The notes beneath the pieces are model-generated. The model ran no database searches. It was not told the DNA's origin and worked only from the letters and a program-made list of their open reading frames with translations. This document shows, one piece after another, positions 25,673 to 35,137 of a DNA stretch of 64,000 bases. This DNA is from Pseudobutyrivibrio ruminis CF1b (GTDB lineage Bacteria; Bacillota; Clostridia; Lachnospirales; Lachnospiraceae): NCBI RefSeq assembly GCF_000424005.1, contig NZ_AUJB01000009.1:372001-436000 (forward strand), read 5' to 3'. A program made the position numbers and the translations under genes. Numbering within the stretch: position 1 is the first letter of the stretch; each line of letters opens with the position of its first letter.

Positions 25673-26983
25673 ATGAGCGATTACGTTATAGAGGTTAACA
25701 ACGTAGACAAAGTCTACAAGCTTTTCGATAGCAATAAAGCCCGAGTAGCTGATACTCTCGGTCTTACAAGAAAAAAGAATTATAAAGAGCACTATGCTCT
25801 CAAAAATATGTCCTTTGCTGTAAAGCAGGGAGAGTGCGTGGGTCTTATCGGTACCAATGGTTCTGGAAAGTCCACCATTTTAAAGATTATTACAGGCGTG
25901 CTTTCACCTACAAAGGGTGATGTCCGTGTGGATGGCAGAATCTCAGCACTTCTTGAGCTGGGAGCAGGTTTTAATCAGGAATATACAGGAATTGAAAATA
26001 TATATCTGAACGGCACCATGCTTGGTTACAGCAAGGAAGAAATCGATGCAAAGCTTGATGATATCCTTAGTTTTGCAGATATTGGCGATTTCGTTTTCCA
26101 GCCGGTAAAGACATACTCTTCAGGTATGTTTGTCCGTTTGGCTTTTGCAGTAGCTATCAACATCGATCCAGAGATTCTCATCGTAGATGAGGCCCTTTCT
26201 GTAGGTGATGTTTTCTTCCAGGCAAAGTGCTACAAGAAGTTCGAAGAGTTTAAGGAAGCAGGAAAGACTATTCTTTTCGTATCCCATGATTTGGGCGCCA
26301 TCAGCAAATACTGCGACAGAGCAGTCCTTATCAACAAGGGTGATAAGGTGGCTGAGGGCACACCAAAGGATATGATTGATATCTATAAAAAGATTCTTGT
26401 TGGTCAGGAGCCAGTGCTTTCTAGCAAGGTGGATCTGGCAGACGCTTTTGGGGCAGACAGCCAGGACAGTATCGTTAATTCAGACCAGCCAGGCTCTACA
26501 AACTGGAAGTCAAACTACCAGCTCAATCCAAATGTTAATGAGTACGGCGATGGCAGAGCCAGCATCGTTGATTTTGCAGTTATCGATGACAATGGCAATT
26601 ACACCAACGCCATTATGAAGGGCAGCACCTTCACAGTAAAGTCAAAGGTGCACTTCAATACAGATATCGAGAATCCTATCTTTACACTTACATTTAAGAC
26701 TCTTAAAGGAATCGATGTGACAGGCACCAACACCATGTACGAAAAGTGCGATGTGGGTCTTTGCAAGGAGGGCAGCGAATATGTGGCTACCTTCACCCAG
26801 AAGATGGATATGCAGGGCGGCGAGTATCTGATGTCTATCAGCTGCACAGGTTATGACGGTGTGGATTTCGTGGCATATCACAGACTTTACGATGTTATGA
26901 ATATTACAGTGGTCAGCACTAAGAACACTGTGGGATATTATGATATGAATTCAAAGGTTACTGTAACAAAAGTTAAGGATTGA
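25673..26983 (+). CDS. Polysaccharide exporter ATPase with C-terminal glycan-recognition domain (Wzt-like)
   Basis: The N-terminal ABC ATPase (1-240) has Walker A GTNGSGKST (60-68), signature YSSGMFVRLAFAVA and Walker B ILIVDEALSVGDVFF, as in Wzt/TagH/RfbB. After a linker, residues about 275-436 form a beta-rich domain (ASIVDFAVIDDNGNYTN to the end) like the Wzt-C domain, which reads a modified chain end and so controls chain length and export. A methyltransferase-like protein follows at once, fitting a chain-end modification scheme. AGGAGA precedes the ATG. Confidence 0.9.
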   Translation: MSDYVIEVNNVDKVYKLFDSNKARVADTLGLTRKKNYKEHYALKNMSFAVKQGECVGLIGTNGSGKSTILKIITGVLSPTKGDVRVDGRISALLELGAGFNQEYTGIENIYLNGTMLGYSKEEIDAKLDDILSFADIGDFVFQPVKTYSSGMFVRLAFAVAINIDPEILIVDEALSVGDVFFQAKCYKKFEEFKEAGKTILFVSHDLGAISKYCDRAVLINKGDKVAEGTPKDMIDIYKKILVGQEPVLSSKVDLADAFGADSQDSIVNSDQPGSTNWKSNYQLNPNVNEYGDGRASIVDFAVIDDNGNYTNAIMKGSTFTVKSKVHFNTDIENPIFTLTFKTLKGIDVTGTNTMYEKCDVGLCKEGSEYVATFTQKMDMQGGEYLMSISCTGYDGVDFVAYHRLYDVMNITVVSTKNTVGYYDMNSKVTVTKVKD

Positions 26984-26999
26984 TTTAAGGAGTGTGCCT

Positions 27000-27488
27000 A
27001 TGATACAAGAAAAGTATAATAGACGAATCTTTGAAGAGGGAACCATTGAGGCCATTGAGAATCTTAGTCATATGAGAAGCAACGTGCTTTCCCCTGTGGG
27101 TATCACAAAGGGAGACAGTGTGCTTATTATAGAGCCGGACTGCGAGTCCCTGGTGGAATGGCTTCAGGAACAGGCTGCTCAGGTTACTGTAGCCATGGAA
27201 GATTCCATAGAGGATATTAAAGAACGATTTAATATCATTATCAATCTTGGACACCTTTCAGAGACTCCTTCAGCTTTGAAGAAACACCTGTCAGACGGCG
27301 GCAGACTAGTATATGCATTCTCTGAAAAAGACAGACTTTCAAACTTTGTAAAGAACCTTTTAAAAGAAGCGGGCTTCAATGACATCACTACTTTCAGAGT
27401 GAGCCCAGATTACCTGTTTACCACAGAAATATATGCAGAGGATTATTTAGGGGGAGGAGCAGGCGACTATCTGCTCATTGCTAAATAA
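27000..27488 (+). CDS. Small methyltransferase-like protein, 162 aa
   Basis: The sequence alternates strands and helices like a class I SAM methyltransferase core (SVLIIEPDCESLVEWL, FNIIINLGHLSE, GGRLVYAF), but the glycine-rich SAM loop is not recognisable, so it may be inactive or bind something else. ATG 27000 is seven bases after AAGGAG; the GTG at 26994 is too close. It lies between the Wzt-like gene and the RgpF/HAD fusion with 16- and 3-base gaps, so it is part of that operon. Confidence 0.6.
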   Translation: MIQEKYNRRIFEEGTIEAIENLSHMRSNVLSPVGITKGDSVLIIEPDCESLVEWLQEQAAQVTVAMEDSIEDIKERFNIIINLGHLSETPSALKKHLSDGGRLVYAFSEKDRLSNFVKNLLKEAGFNDITTFRVSPDYLFTTEIYAEDYLGGGAGDYLLIAK

Positions 27489-27491
27489 AAA

Positions 27492-30400
27492 ATGGAACGA
27501 TTACTATACGAGAAGCTCTCCAATGAGAGAAACCCAAAATACAACATCATCACAGATATTGTGGAGCGTGACGGCACAAAGGTTGTTGTGAAAAGGCCCT
27601 ACGACTCAGAGGCTGTGGAGCATATACATAGAGTATTCGATAGCTACAGAGGCTTGCAGGAATTACTGCAGGGCTCTGATTTTTGCGTAAATGACAGTAA
27701 GCTTGTGGGGGATTCCATTGAAAGTGAATTCCTTGAGGGACAGCATTTGACTGCGGAAGATGCAGAAGATTTCCTTGCAGCAGTGAAGGGGGCATTTATC
27801 CCAAAGGCTACTGAGTTTGTAAGTACTCCAGAGTTCGAGAAGGTCTTCGGACAGGTGGATTTGCCTAGGGGAGTGCTTGCGTGCAAATACTTAGATATAG
27901 ATTTAATTTTTGACAACATCATCAAGACTGACAAGGGATGGCAGATTATTGATTACGAGTGGACTTTTGATTTCCCTATTCCCATCAATTACATGCTTTA
28001 CCGTGTGGTGAAATTCAGCCAGCTTCCAGGCAATCTGGTGGCTATTTCTGATGCAGAAAAGGCAGAGTATCAGAAGATGGAGGATCACTTCCAGAGCAGA
28101 TACTGCTTCAAGGATGTGAAGAATCTGAAGGAGCTGAGAGAACATGCGGAAGGCCGCAGCAAGACAAGCGCTGATTTTGCCATCGCCAGCCGTGATTATC
28201 AGATAAAGCAGCTACAGGATCTTATCGCTGCAAAGGATGTGCACATCAGAAACATCGAGGCTGTGAATGACCAGCTTCGCACAATATACGACAACACTGT
28301 AAACACCAGAGGCTACAAGACTTTGGAGAGCTTCCGTGCCTTGGCAGCATTCCTGCGAGGCAAGCCTAGCCCAGCAAGAGATGCAAAAAAGGCTGAGAAG
28401 GAAGCCAAGAAAGCAGCGAAGATTGCTGCCCGTGAGGCTAAGAAGGCTGCAGCGAGAGGAGAGGAAGCACCATCTATCGCAGTGCATCTTCATCTTTTCT
28501 ATGTGGATTTACTTCCAGAGTTTGTAAGCTATTTTTCAAATATTCCATTCCGCTTTGACCTTTATATCTCATGTCAGCCTGACGCTGATATCAATGTGAT
28601 TAAGGCCGGGTTGAAGGACCTTAAGATGGCCAACAAGACGGTGGTTCGTCCGCTTCAGAACAGGGGACGCGATCTCGCACCTCTTTATGTGGCCTTTGCT
28701 GAGGAGATAAAGCAGCACGATTATTTCCTCCATGTACACAGCAAGAAGTCTCTTTACTCGGGACAGGAAAAGGGAGGCTGGAGACAGTTCTCACTTGAGA
28801 TATTATTAGGCTCTCCTGAGAAAGTTAATTCTATATTTGATTTATTTAAGAATAAAAATGCAGGTTTGGTATACCCAGATATCCATGAAGAAGTACCTAT
28901 GATTGCCTACTCATGGCTTGCTAATGCAGGCCTGGGTCAGCAGCTTTTTGCTGAGTACGATTTAGGTGAGATGCCATCTGTATTCAATTACCCAGCAGGC
29001 TCATTCTTCTGGGCTCGTACCGATGCGCTGAAGCCTGTTTTTGATCATGGCTACAGCTATGAGGATTTCCCTGAGGAGGCAGGCCAGACTGACGGCACAC
29101 TTGCTCACGCTTTGGAGCGCATCCTTCCTTTCATTTCAAGAAAGCAGGGTTATGACGATTTCATCCTTTATTTAGAGGATAAGGATACACAGGTCAATAA
29201 GAGCCTTCGTCCATTCTATAGCAATTTCAAGGTGGACAAGGAGCTTCTCATTATGAAGCTTTCAGCTTATGAGACTATTTCATTTGATATTTTCGACACA
29301 CTCATCACTCGAACAGTGTATGAGCCAGATGATGTGTTTAGAATCGTGGAGAAGGTCATTGCCAATAAGTACGGCAAGCAGGTGGATTTCCTGAAACTGA
29401 GAAAATCTGCTGAGGCTGCTGCCGCAGCACAGTACGGTGCCCTCACCACAATCGACAAGATATACGTGGAGGTTTCCAAGGACAAGACCATCGGCGATAT
29501 CGCTATGGATATCAAGAAGCTGGAAATCGATATTGAGACTGCTGTATGCATTCCTAGAAAAGACATGGTGGAGGTTTACAACGCCCTGAAATCAATGGGC
29601 AAGCGTGTAATCCTGGTTAGCGATATGTACCTCAACCGTGTGGAGGTTGTAGGATTATTACACAAGTGTGGTATAGCATATTATGATGAGCTTCTTATTT
29701 CATGTGAGGTGGGCGCCCGCAAGGACGACGGAAGCATGTGGAATCTGGTGCTTTCAAATGTACCAGCAGATTCATTTATCCATGTGGGAGACAATTTCCG
29801 CTCGGATTCACAGATTCTCATGGACAGACATGTGGCTACACACATTGTAATGAACCCAAGAGATTTGCTGGCTCTTTCTGATTTTGCTTATTTTGATAAG
29901 CTGGCAAAGAGAAGCCTTGCTGATTCTGTAGTGGTAGGCCAGGCCATAAATGGAGGAATCTTCAACTCTCCATTTGCCTTCGATGATAAGGGACAGCTTC
30001 ACTTTAAGAATATGTACGACATGGGCTACACCACCATGGGCCCACTTATGGCCCGCTTTGTAGAGTGGATTGTAGATGAAAATAAAAAGAGTGGCGAGAG
30101 ACTGCTTCTTCTTGCCCGCGAAGGTTATATGTTAGAGCAGCTTATCCGCGGATACTGTCAGGGAAAGGGCATCGAGGTGCCAGACATTCACTATTTCCTT
30201 ACATCCCGCAGAGCCTGCGCTGTGCCAGCTCTTGAAAATGATGAGGATATCAGAGAGCTTATCTCCCAGAAATATCAGGGCACATTCAGTAATCTTTTGG
30301 TGGAACGCTTCGGATTGGAGCTTCACAGCGACGATACTGACCGCCAGTTTGACTACGAGACAAAGCCTGAAGAGCTGATGGCAGCCTTGGAACCATACAA

Positions 30401-31022
30401 GGATGAGATTTTCGACAGGGCTAAAAAAGAGAAGATTGCATATATGAATTACGCTGAGGATTTCCTTTTGACATCAAAGGAAATCGCCGTGGTAGACGTG
30501 GGATTTTCCGGCACAATCCAGTACTTCCTTATGAAGCTTACTGGCAGGGACATCAGAGGACACTACCTGGCTCTTCATTCAAATAAGCCAGAGCGTATCG
30601 GTGGAAAGGCTAACGCCATCTTCGAAATCACTGATCCTCGTCTCATCGACGAGAGCAAGCTGATGAAATATCAGCTGTTTTTGGAGAATGCTTTATCTGC
30701 GCCATTTGGCCAGCTTATTAATTTCACCATGGAAAATGGTCAGCCAAAGCCAAGTTTCAAGGGAGATGACTTTGTAAGCGAGGATGTGAAGCTGCTTCAG
30801 AAGGGCATTTTGGATTATGTGACTCAGTATGCCACTGGCACAAAGTACCTGGCTGATGAGCAGGTTGTAGATGCGGTACTTGTAGAAGATTTATTCTATG
30901 ATATAATAGCGGCTGGCACTTTAACATCTGAGATTGCCGAGAGCCTCACTGTGGAGGATGGCTACTCACGTGGCGGAGTGCAAAGATTTGACGTTGAAAC
31001 CGGTAAATGGAAGGTGGATTGA
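27492..31022 (+). CDS. Giant RgpF/HAD multidomain glycan-assembly protein, 1176 aa
   Basis: Four parts can be seen. Residues 1-210 resemble a kinase-like fold (DLIFDNIIKTDKGWQIIDYEW, 137-157). A coiled-coil and a Lys/Ala-rich linker follow (225-325). Residues 327-575 match the RgpF/rhamnan-synthesis family (NRGRDLAPLY, FLHVHSKKS, GWRQFSLEILLG, YPAGSFFWAR). Residues 590-800 form a HAD-like domain with SFDIFDTL, VSDM, ARKDDG and HVGDNFRSD, so the catalytic aspartates are kept. The last 350 residues are unassigned. Such proteins act in assembling rhamnose-rich wall glycans. No clear ribosome-binding site precedes ATG 27492; coupling to the upstream gene is likely. Confidence 0.8.
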   Translation: MERLLYEKLSNERNPKYNIITDIVERDGTKVVVKRPYDSEAVEHIHRVFDSYRGLQELLQGSDFCVNDSKLVGDSIESEFLEGQHLTAEDAEDFLAAVKGAFIPKATEFVSTPEFEKVFGQVDLPRGVLACKYLDIDLIFDNIIKTDKGWQIIDYEWTFDFPIPINYMLYRVVKFSQLPGNLVAISDAEKAEYQKMEDHFQSRYCFKDVKNLKELREHAEGRSKTSADFAIASRDYQIKQLQDLIAAKDVHIRNIEAVNDQLRTIYDNTVNTRGYKTLESFRALAAFLRGKPSPARDAKKAEKEAKKAAKIAAREAKKAAARGEEAPSIAVHLHLFYVDLLPEFVSYFSNIPFRFDLYISCQPDADINVIKAGLKDLKMANKTVVRPLQNRGRDLAPLYVAFAEEIKQHDYFLHVHSKKSLYSGQEKGGWRQFSLEILLGSPEKVNSIFDLFKNKNAGLVYPDIHEEVPMIAYSWLANAGLGQQLFAEYDLGEMPSVFNYPAGSFFWARTDALKPVFDHGYSYEDFPEEAGQTDGTLAHALERILPFISRKQGYDDFILYLEDKDTQVNKSLRPFYSNFKVDKELLIMKLSAYETISFDIFDTLITRTVYEPDDVFRIVEKVIANKYGKQVDFLKLRKSAEAAAAAQYGALTTIDKIYVEVSKDKTIGDIAMDIKKLEIDIETAVCIPRKDMVEVYNALKSMGKRVILVSDMYLNRVEVVGLLHKCGIAYYDELLISCEVGARKDDGSMWNLVLSNVPADSFIHVGDNFRSDSQILMDRHVATHIVMNPRDLLALSDFAYFDKLAKRSLADSVVVGQAINGGIFNSPFAFDDKGQLHFKNMYDMGYTTMGPLMARFVEWIVDENKKSGERLLLLAREGYMLEQLIRGYCQGKGIEVPDIHYFLTSRRACAVPALENDEDIRELISQKYQGTFSNLLVERFGLELHSDDTDRQFDYETKPEELMAALEPYKDEIFDRAKKEKIAYMNYAEDFLLTSKEIAVVDVGFSGTIQYFLMKLTGRDIRGHYLALHSNKPERIGGKANAIFEITDPRLIDESKLMKYQLFLENALSAPFGQLINFTMENGQPKPSFKGDDFVSEDVKLLQKGILDYVTQYATGTKYLADEQVVDAVLVEDLFYDIIAAGTLTSEIAESLTVEDGYSRGGVQRFDVETGKWKVD

Positions 31023-31023
31023 T

Positions 31024-33471
31024 TTGAGAGATACTTTTAATGTGGTATTTATCAGATACCATTTAACAAAGAAAAATACATTGTTGTTCCAGGGATTTTA
31101 TCCATTTGATAATCCTAAGGGCTACGACCTTGTGGCAGAGATGAACGGAAAGCCTTACAAGATGGACATCACCATCAACGAAGGCAATGAGGTTCGCCGC
31201 CGCTATATCGCTGCTCACAAGAGTGTTTCCAAGGAATATGTGGGCGAGATTGAGCTTCCAGAGAACTTAAAGGATGTGAAGTCTTTACAGCTTATCTGTG
31301 TTCTTGGAGATACTAGAAGTGTTGTTTACAAGGCTACAGGCCGCGACCTTGAAAAGCTTAAGAAGGAATATGAGTACAATCTTGAGCGCGCAGCTGTTAC
31401 AGATGATAAGATTCAGATTCTTGGCTGGGCTATCGGAAATGTACCTGAGGAGTTCCATCTTTACGATGGCAATACAGAGATTCCTATTTCTGTAAAGAGA
31501 ATGTTCCGTAAGGATGTTTACGGAGTCTATCCAGAGCTTACAGAGAAGTGTGATTCCGGCCTTGAGATTGTTTTTGATAAGGGCAATTATAAAAAGCTTC
31601 GCCTTACAATCACTGCAAATGGTCAGGTTTACGATTGCAAGGTAGACACTCCACACGTGCTTACAGGTGGAAATCTTCTTCCTAAGAAGACATTGTGGGA
31701 GCGTATCGAGCTTTACCGCCAGGATAATGGACTTGGCGCTACTATCAAGCATGCCATTGATAAGTTTAAGAATGCTGATGCACCTAAGTACACATACATG
31801 GATTTCCTTACAAGCTTCGGCCCTACAGAGGTGGAGCTTCAGCGTCAGCGCAATGAGAAGTTTGAGTACAATCCACTTATGAGTATCGTGGTGCCAATGT
31901 ATCAGACTCCTGAGAAGTTCCTTGTGGAGCTTATTGATTCTATCGTGGCTCAGACTTATGCCAACTGGGAGCTTTGTCTTGCAGACGGAAGCCCAGATGA
32001 CAGCATCGGCAAATTTATCGAGAAGAAATACGGCGGCGACAGCCGTATTAAATACACACACCTTGAGGCAAACCTTGGCATTTCAGATAACACAAATGCT
32101 GCCATCGCCCTTGCCACAGGTGATTTCATCGTGCTTTCAGACCACGATGACACTCTTGCTCCAAATGCAATGTACGAGTGCGTGGCTGCTATCAATAAGG
32201 ACCGCAGCATCGACGTCATCTACACTGATGAGGACAAGATTTCAATGGATTCAAAGGAATACTTTGAGCCAGTGTTCAAGCCAGATTACAACTTAGATTT
32301 ACTTTGCTCAGTAAATTACATCTGCCATCTTTTCATTTTCAGACGTGATATCTACGAGAAGGTGGGAGCATTTAATAAAGAGTACGACGGTGCCCAGGAT
32401 CACGATTTCATTCTCCGCTGCTGCGAGGCTGCTGGAAATGTTTATCACGTTCCAAAGGCTCTCTATCACTGGAGAAGCCACGCTGCATCTACTGCTATGT
32501 CAGCTGAGAGCAAGCTTTACGCTTTCGATGCAGGTGTACGTGCTGTTCAGGCGCACTATGACAGACTTGGCATCCCAGCTAAGGTTGAGCAGGACACATT
32601 CTACGGATGCTACCGCACAATCTATCAGTGGGACAAGGAGCCACTTGTTTCTATTATCATTCCTAACAAGGACCACACTGATGATTTGGATAAGTGTATC
32701 AAGTCAATAGATGCAAAGAGCAATTACAAAAATATTGAGTTTATCATTGTGGAGAACAATTCTACAGAGCCAGAGACTTTCGAGTACTACAAGTCAATCG
32801 AGGGTCGTCCTGATGTGAAGATTGTTCGCTATGAGACACCAGGCTTCAATTTCTCTGCAATCAACAACTGCGGAGCAAAGGCTGCCAGCGGTGAGATGTA
32901 TCTGCTTTTAAATAACGATACAGAGATTATTAACGAGGGCTGCATCAGAGAGATGGTAGATGTATGTCTTCGCCCAGATGTAGGTATCTGCGGAGCCCTT
33001 CTTTATTATCCTGACAATACAGTGCAGCATGCCGGTGTTGTTATGGGAATCGGCGGAATCGCTGGTCACACATTTGTTGGCCTTGAGCGAAGCGAGCCAG
33101 GTTACATGTTCCGTGCAGTTACCACTCAGGATCTTTCAGCTGTTACAGCTGCCTGCCTGATGGTTCGCAAAGAAGTATTTGATGAGGTTGGCGGTCTTAC
33201 AGAGGATTTGGCAGTTGCCTTTAACGATGTGGACTTCTGTATGAAGGTTCGTGATAAGGGATACCTGGTTGTTTACAATCCACACGCTGAGCTTTACCAC
33301 TATGAGTCAAAGTCTCGTGGATATGAGGACACAGGAGAGAAGGTTGCCAGATTTAATTCTGAGGTTGAGAAGCTTGAGAAGAGATGGCCAGACATTCTTG
33401 AAAAGGGTGATCCATATTACAATCCTAACCTTTCAATTTTGGATGGTTGGTTTAGACTGAAGGAAGAGTAA
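31024..33471 (+). CDS. Tandem-GT2 glycosyltransferase with N-terminal beta domains, 815 aa
   Basis: About 280 N-terminal residues form beta-rich accessory domains. Two GT2 domains follow: one starting LMSIVVPMYQTPEKFL with a DHDD metal site (VLSDHDDTL), and one starting LVSIIIPNKDHTDDL with LLNNDTEI. The second is of the rhamnosyltransferase (WbbL-like) kind. TTG 31024 is preferred: it lies one base after the previous stop with AAGGTGG just upstream; the open frame from 30934 overlaps the RgpF fusion. A paralogue without the accessory domains is at 37444. Confidence 0.85.
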   Translation: MRDTFNVVFIRYHLTKKNTLLFQGFYPFDNPKGYDLVAEMNGKPYKMDITINEGNEVRRRYIAAHKSVSKEYVGEIELPENLKDVKSLQLICVLGDTRSVVYKATGRDLEKLKKEYEYNLERAAVTDDKIQILGWAIGNVPEEFHLYDGNTEIPISVKRMFRKDVYGVYPELTEKCDSGLEIVFDKGNYKKLRLTITANGQVYDCKVDTPHVLTGGNLLPKKTLWERIELYRQDNGLGATIKHAIDKFKNADAPKYTYMDFLTSFGPTEVELQRQRNEKFEYNPLMSIVVPMYQTPEKFLVELIDSIVAQTYANWELCLADGSPDDSIGKFIEKKYGGDSRIKYTHLEANLGISDNTNAAIALATGDFIVLSDHDDTLAPNAMYECVAAINKDRSIDVIYTDEDKISMDSKEYFEPVFKPDYNLDLLCSVNYICHLFIFRRDIYEKVGAFNKEYDGAQDHDFILRCCEAAGNVYHVPKALYHWRSHAASTAMSAESKLYAFDAGVRAVQAHYDRLGIPAKVEQDTFYGCYRTIYQWDKEPLVSIIIPNKDHTDDLDKCIKSIDAKSNYKNIEFIIVENNSTEPETFEYYKSIEGRPDVKIVRYETPGFNFSAINNCGAKAASGEMYLLLNNDTEIINEGCIREMVDVCLRPDVGICGALLYYPDNTVQHAGVVMGIGGIAGHTFVGLERSEPGYMFRAVTTQDLSAVTAACLMVRKEVFDEVGGLTEDLAVAFNDVDFCMKVRDKGYLVVYNPHAELYHYESKSRGYEDTGEKVARFNSEVEKLEKRWPDILEKGDPYYNPNLSILDGWFRLKEE

Positions 33472-33476
33472 AATTT

Positions 33477-33511
33477 AAGGCTTGGTACCAGTTACGGTGC
33501 CAAGCCTTTTT
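33477..33511 (+). terminator. Intrinsic terminator between convergent genes
   Basis: AGGCTTGGTACC and GGTGCCAAGCCT pair around AGTTAC, then TTTTT. It ends the plus-strand operon; on the minus strand the T-tract is weaker. Confidence 0.9.
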
Positions 33512-33523
33512 GTATTCTGCGAT

Positions 33524-35137
33524 TTATCGTTCTGCCTCAAGGGCACTAAAGTAAGTCAGAACCTGACTTAAAAATTCTTCTTTTTCCAATTCTTCAAGAT
33601 ATCTTATTTCTCCGCCCTCAGTACTGATAAGGTATGAGGCATCGTAAAACATTCTGTCGAACTGGGAACCTGCATCGGCATCAAAAAGGCTTGTGCCAAG
33701 AAAATAGTTCTCGGAATCGATATCAAGGAAATCCAAAACTGTAGGAGCAAAGCAAAGGGAATTGCGCCCCTTTACATCAATCTCTTGAGGCTCTATGCCT
33801 TTGTAATAGATGAACAGTGGCATCACATCAAGATCGGTGCATTCACGTTTGTGGTCCGTAAACAAATCTGTGTAGGACTGGTCAGCGTAAGTGGAGTGAT
33901 CTGTTGTGAAAATAATGATGGTGTTGTCTGCGAGGTCAGACTCCTGAAAATCATCCAGGAAGTATTTAAACATCTGGTCGCAGTTGTAAAACTTATTTAA
34001 AAATCCGTTGGCACCGTCCCCGTACTGATACTCCTTAGAGTTGAAGGAAACATGGGTGCCAAAGGTGTAAATGCCAAGTAAGAATGGCTGGTCATCCTTA
34101 GCCTTTTCATGGGCTGACTGAATGAGAAGCTTGTAGGCTTCGCCGTCTGTCATGCCATCTGCAAGTCCTGTTACATTTTCCTTATCCTCGATAATCTCGT
34201 CGAATCCAAGGTTGTTCAGATAAAGAGTAAACTCGTCATTGAAAGGCTCAGTATTTATAAATGAAGTCTTGTAACCCTGATCCTTTAAAATGCTGTGGAG
34301 GGAAACAAGGTTGTTTGCCTTATTGTCATCATCCAGCTTGTAACCACTGTAAAGCTGTCCCTGAACACCGCGGAGTGTTGGGAAGGTGTGGTTGTAATAA
34401 TTTTTGAAAGAGATGCAGGATTTCTCAAACTCCCGAAGATTTGGCATGATATTTCTTTCATCGTAAATGATGTTGGAACTGAGGCCTTCTGTGAAAATCA
34501 CGATAATGTTTGGCTTCTCTGGAAGTGCAGCAGGTTTTGCAACAGCGTCTTCAAGTGAATCCTTATGGAAAGTGCCAAGGGCAACTTCAGGATTTGCGGC
34601 AGCACGCTTAACATGCTGATAGCGAACCTGATCCACCAAAATAGTAGCGAAGCTCTGGACAGGGCTGAAACGTTTGTAGCTGGCGTTAATAGCCATTTCA
34701 ATAAAAATGAAAGCTACAAGCAAAGTGACAATAGTTCTTTTATCAGCCTTGAAAATGCATCTGCCTGGGAGAAAAATAATCACCAGGGCAAGGATAGTTC
34801 CAAGGGAATAGGCTACTATTTCCCCGCCAAGATCCTGAAGAAACTTGATATTTTTCAGCATGGTGAGAGTGACGTAGCTGTTTCCAAAATAAAGTACCGT
34901 CATCTGTGCCACGTAGATGAAAAACAGCAGGCATGCTAATATTCGACAAAAAATATTTTTCTCGGTAATGAGATTATAAATTATAAAAATAAAGGTGAGC
35001 TCTACTAAACCAACAGAGATGTAAGTAACCTGTCTGGTGGTGAAGTAGGTCAGAACAGTGAGAACCGCAGCAAGTATGAACTTTATAATTGTGAAAAGCC
35101 CTCTGCGGAAGGCTTTATCTTTCAAGCGTGAAATCAA
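33524..35137 (-). CDS. LTA-synthase-like membrane phosphotransferase (sulfatase fold)
   Basis: Five N-terminal helices (about residues 13-165) lead to an extracellular sulfatase-fold domain: PNIIVIFTEG (metal Glu), NHTFPTLRG (nucleophile Thr), GTHVSFN and FTTDHSTY (metal Asp-His). This is the LtaS/OpgB arrangement that transfers glycerol-phosphate (or a related head group) from phosphatidylglycerol. A substrate other than LTA, such as a wall glycan, is possible given the setting. It overlaps the upstream acyltransferase gene by 4 bases (ATGA). Confidence 0.85.
   Translation of the reverse strand: MISRLKDKAFRRGLFTIIKFILAAVLTVLTYFTTRQVTYISVGLVELTFIFIIYNLITEKNIFCRILACLLFFIYVAQMTVLYFGNSYVTLTMLKNIKFLQDLGGEIVAYSLGTILALVIIFLPGRCIFKADKRTIVTLLVAFIFIEMAINASYKRFSPVQSFATILVDQVRYQHVKRAAANPEVALGTFHKDSLEDAVAKPAALPEKPNIIVIFTEGLSSNIIYDERNIMPNLREFEKSCISFKNYYNHTFPTLRGVQGQLYSGYKLDDDNKANNLVSLHSILKDQGYKTSFINTEPFNDEFTLYLNNLGFDEIIEDKENVTGLADGMTDGEAYKLLIQSAHEKAKDDQPFLLGIYTFGTHVSFNSKEYQYGDGANGFLNKFYNCDQMFKYFLDDFQESDLADNTIIIFTTDHSTYADQSYTDLFTDHKRECTDLDVMPLFIYYKGIEPQEIDVKGRNSLCFAPTVLDFLDIDSENYFLGTSLFDADAGSQFDRMFYDASYLISTEGGEIRYLEELEKEEFLSQVLTYFSALEAER

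Noticed and set aside
30934-31023. N-terminal extension of the 815-residue transferase
   Set aside because: It would overlap the RgpF fusion by about 90 bases; TTG 31024 has a ribosome-binding site.
31285-32061. 258-residue open frame on the minus strand opposite the tandem-GT2 gene
   Set aside because: It is the mirror of a well-conserved coding sequence, has no ribosome-binding site or recognisable domain and is Cys/His/Leu-biased as antisense frames are.
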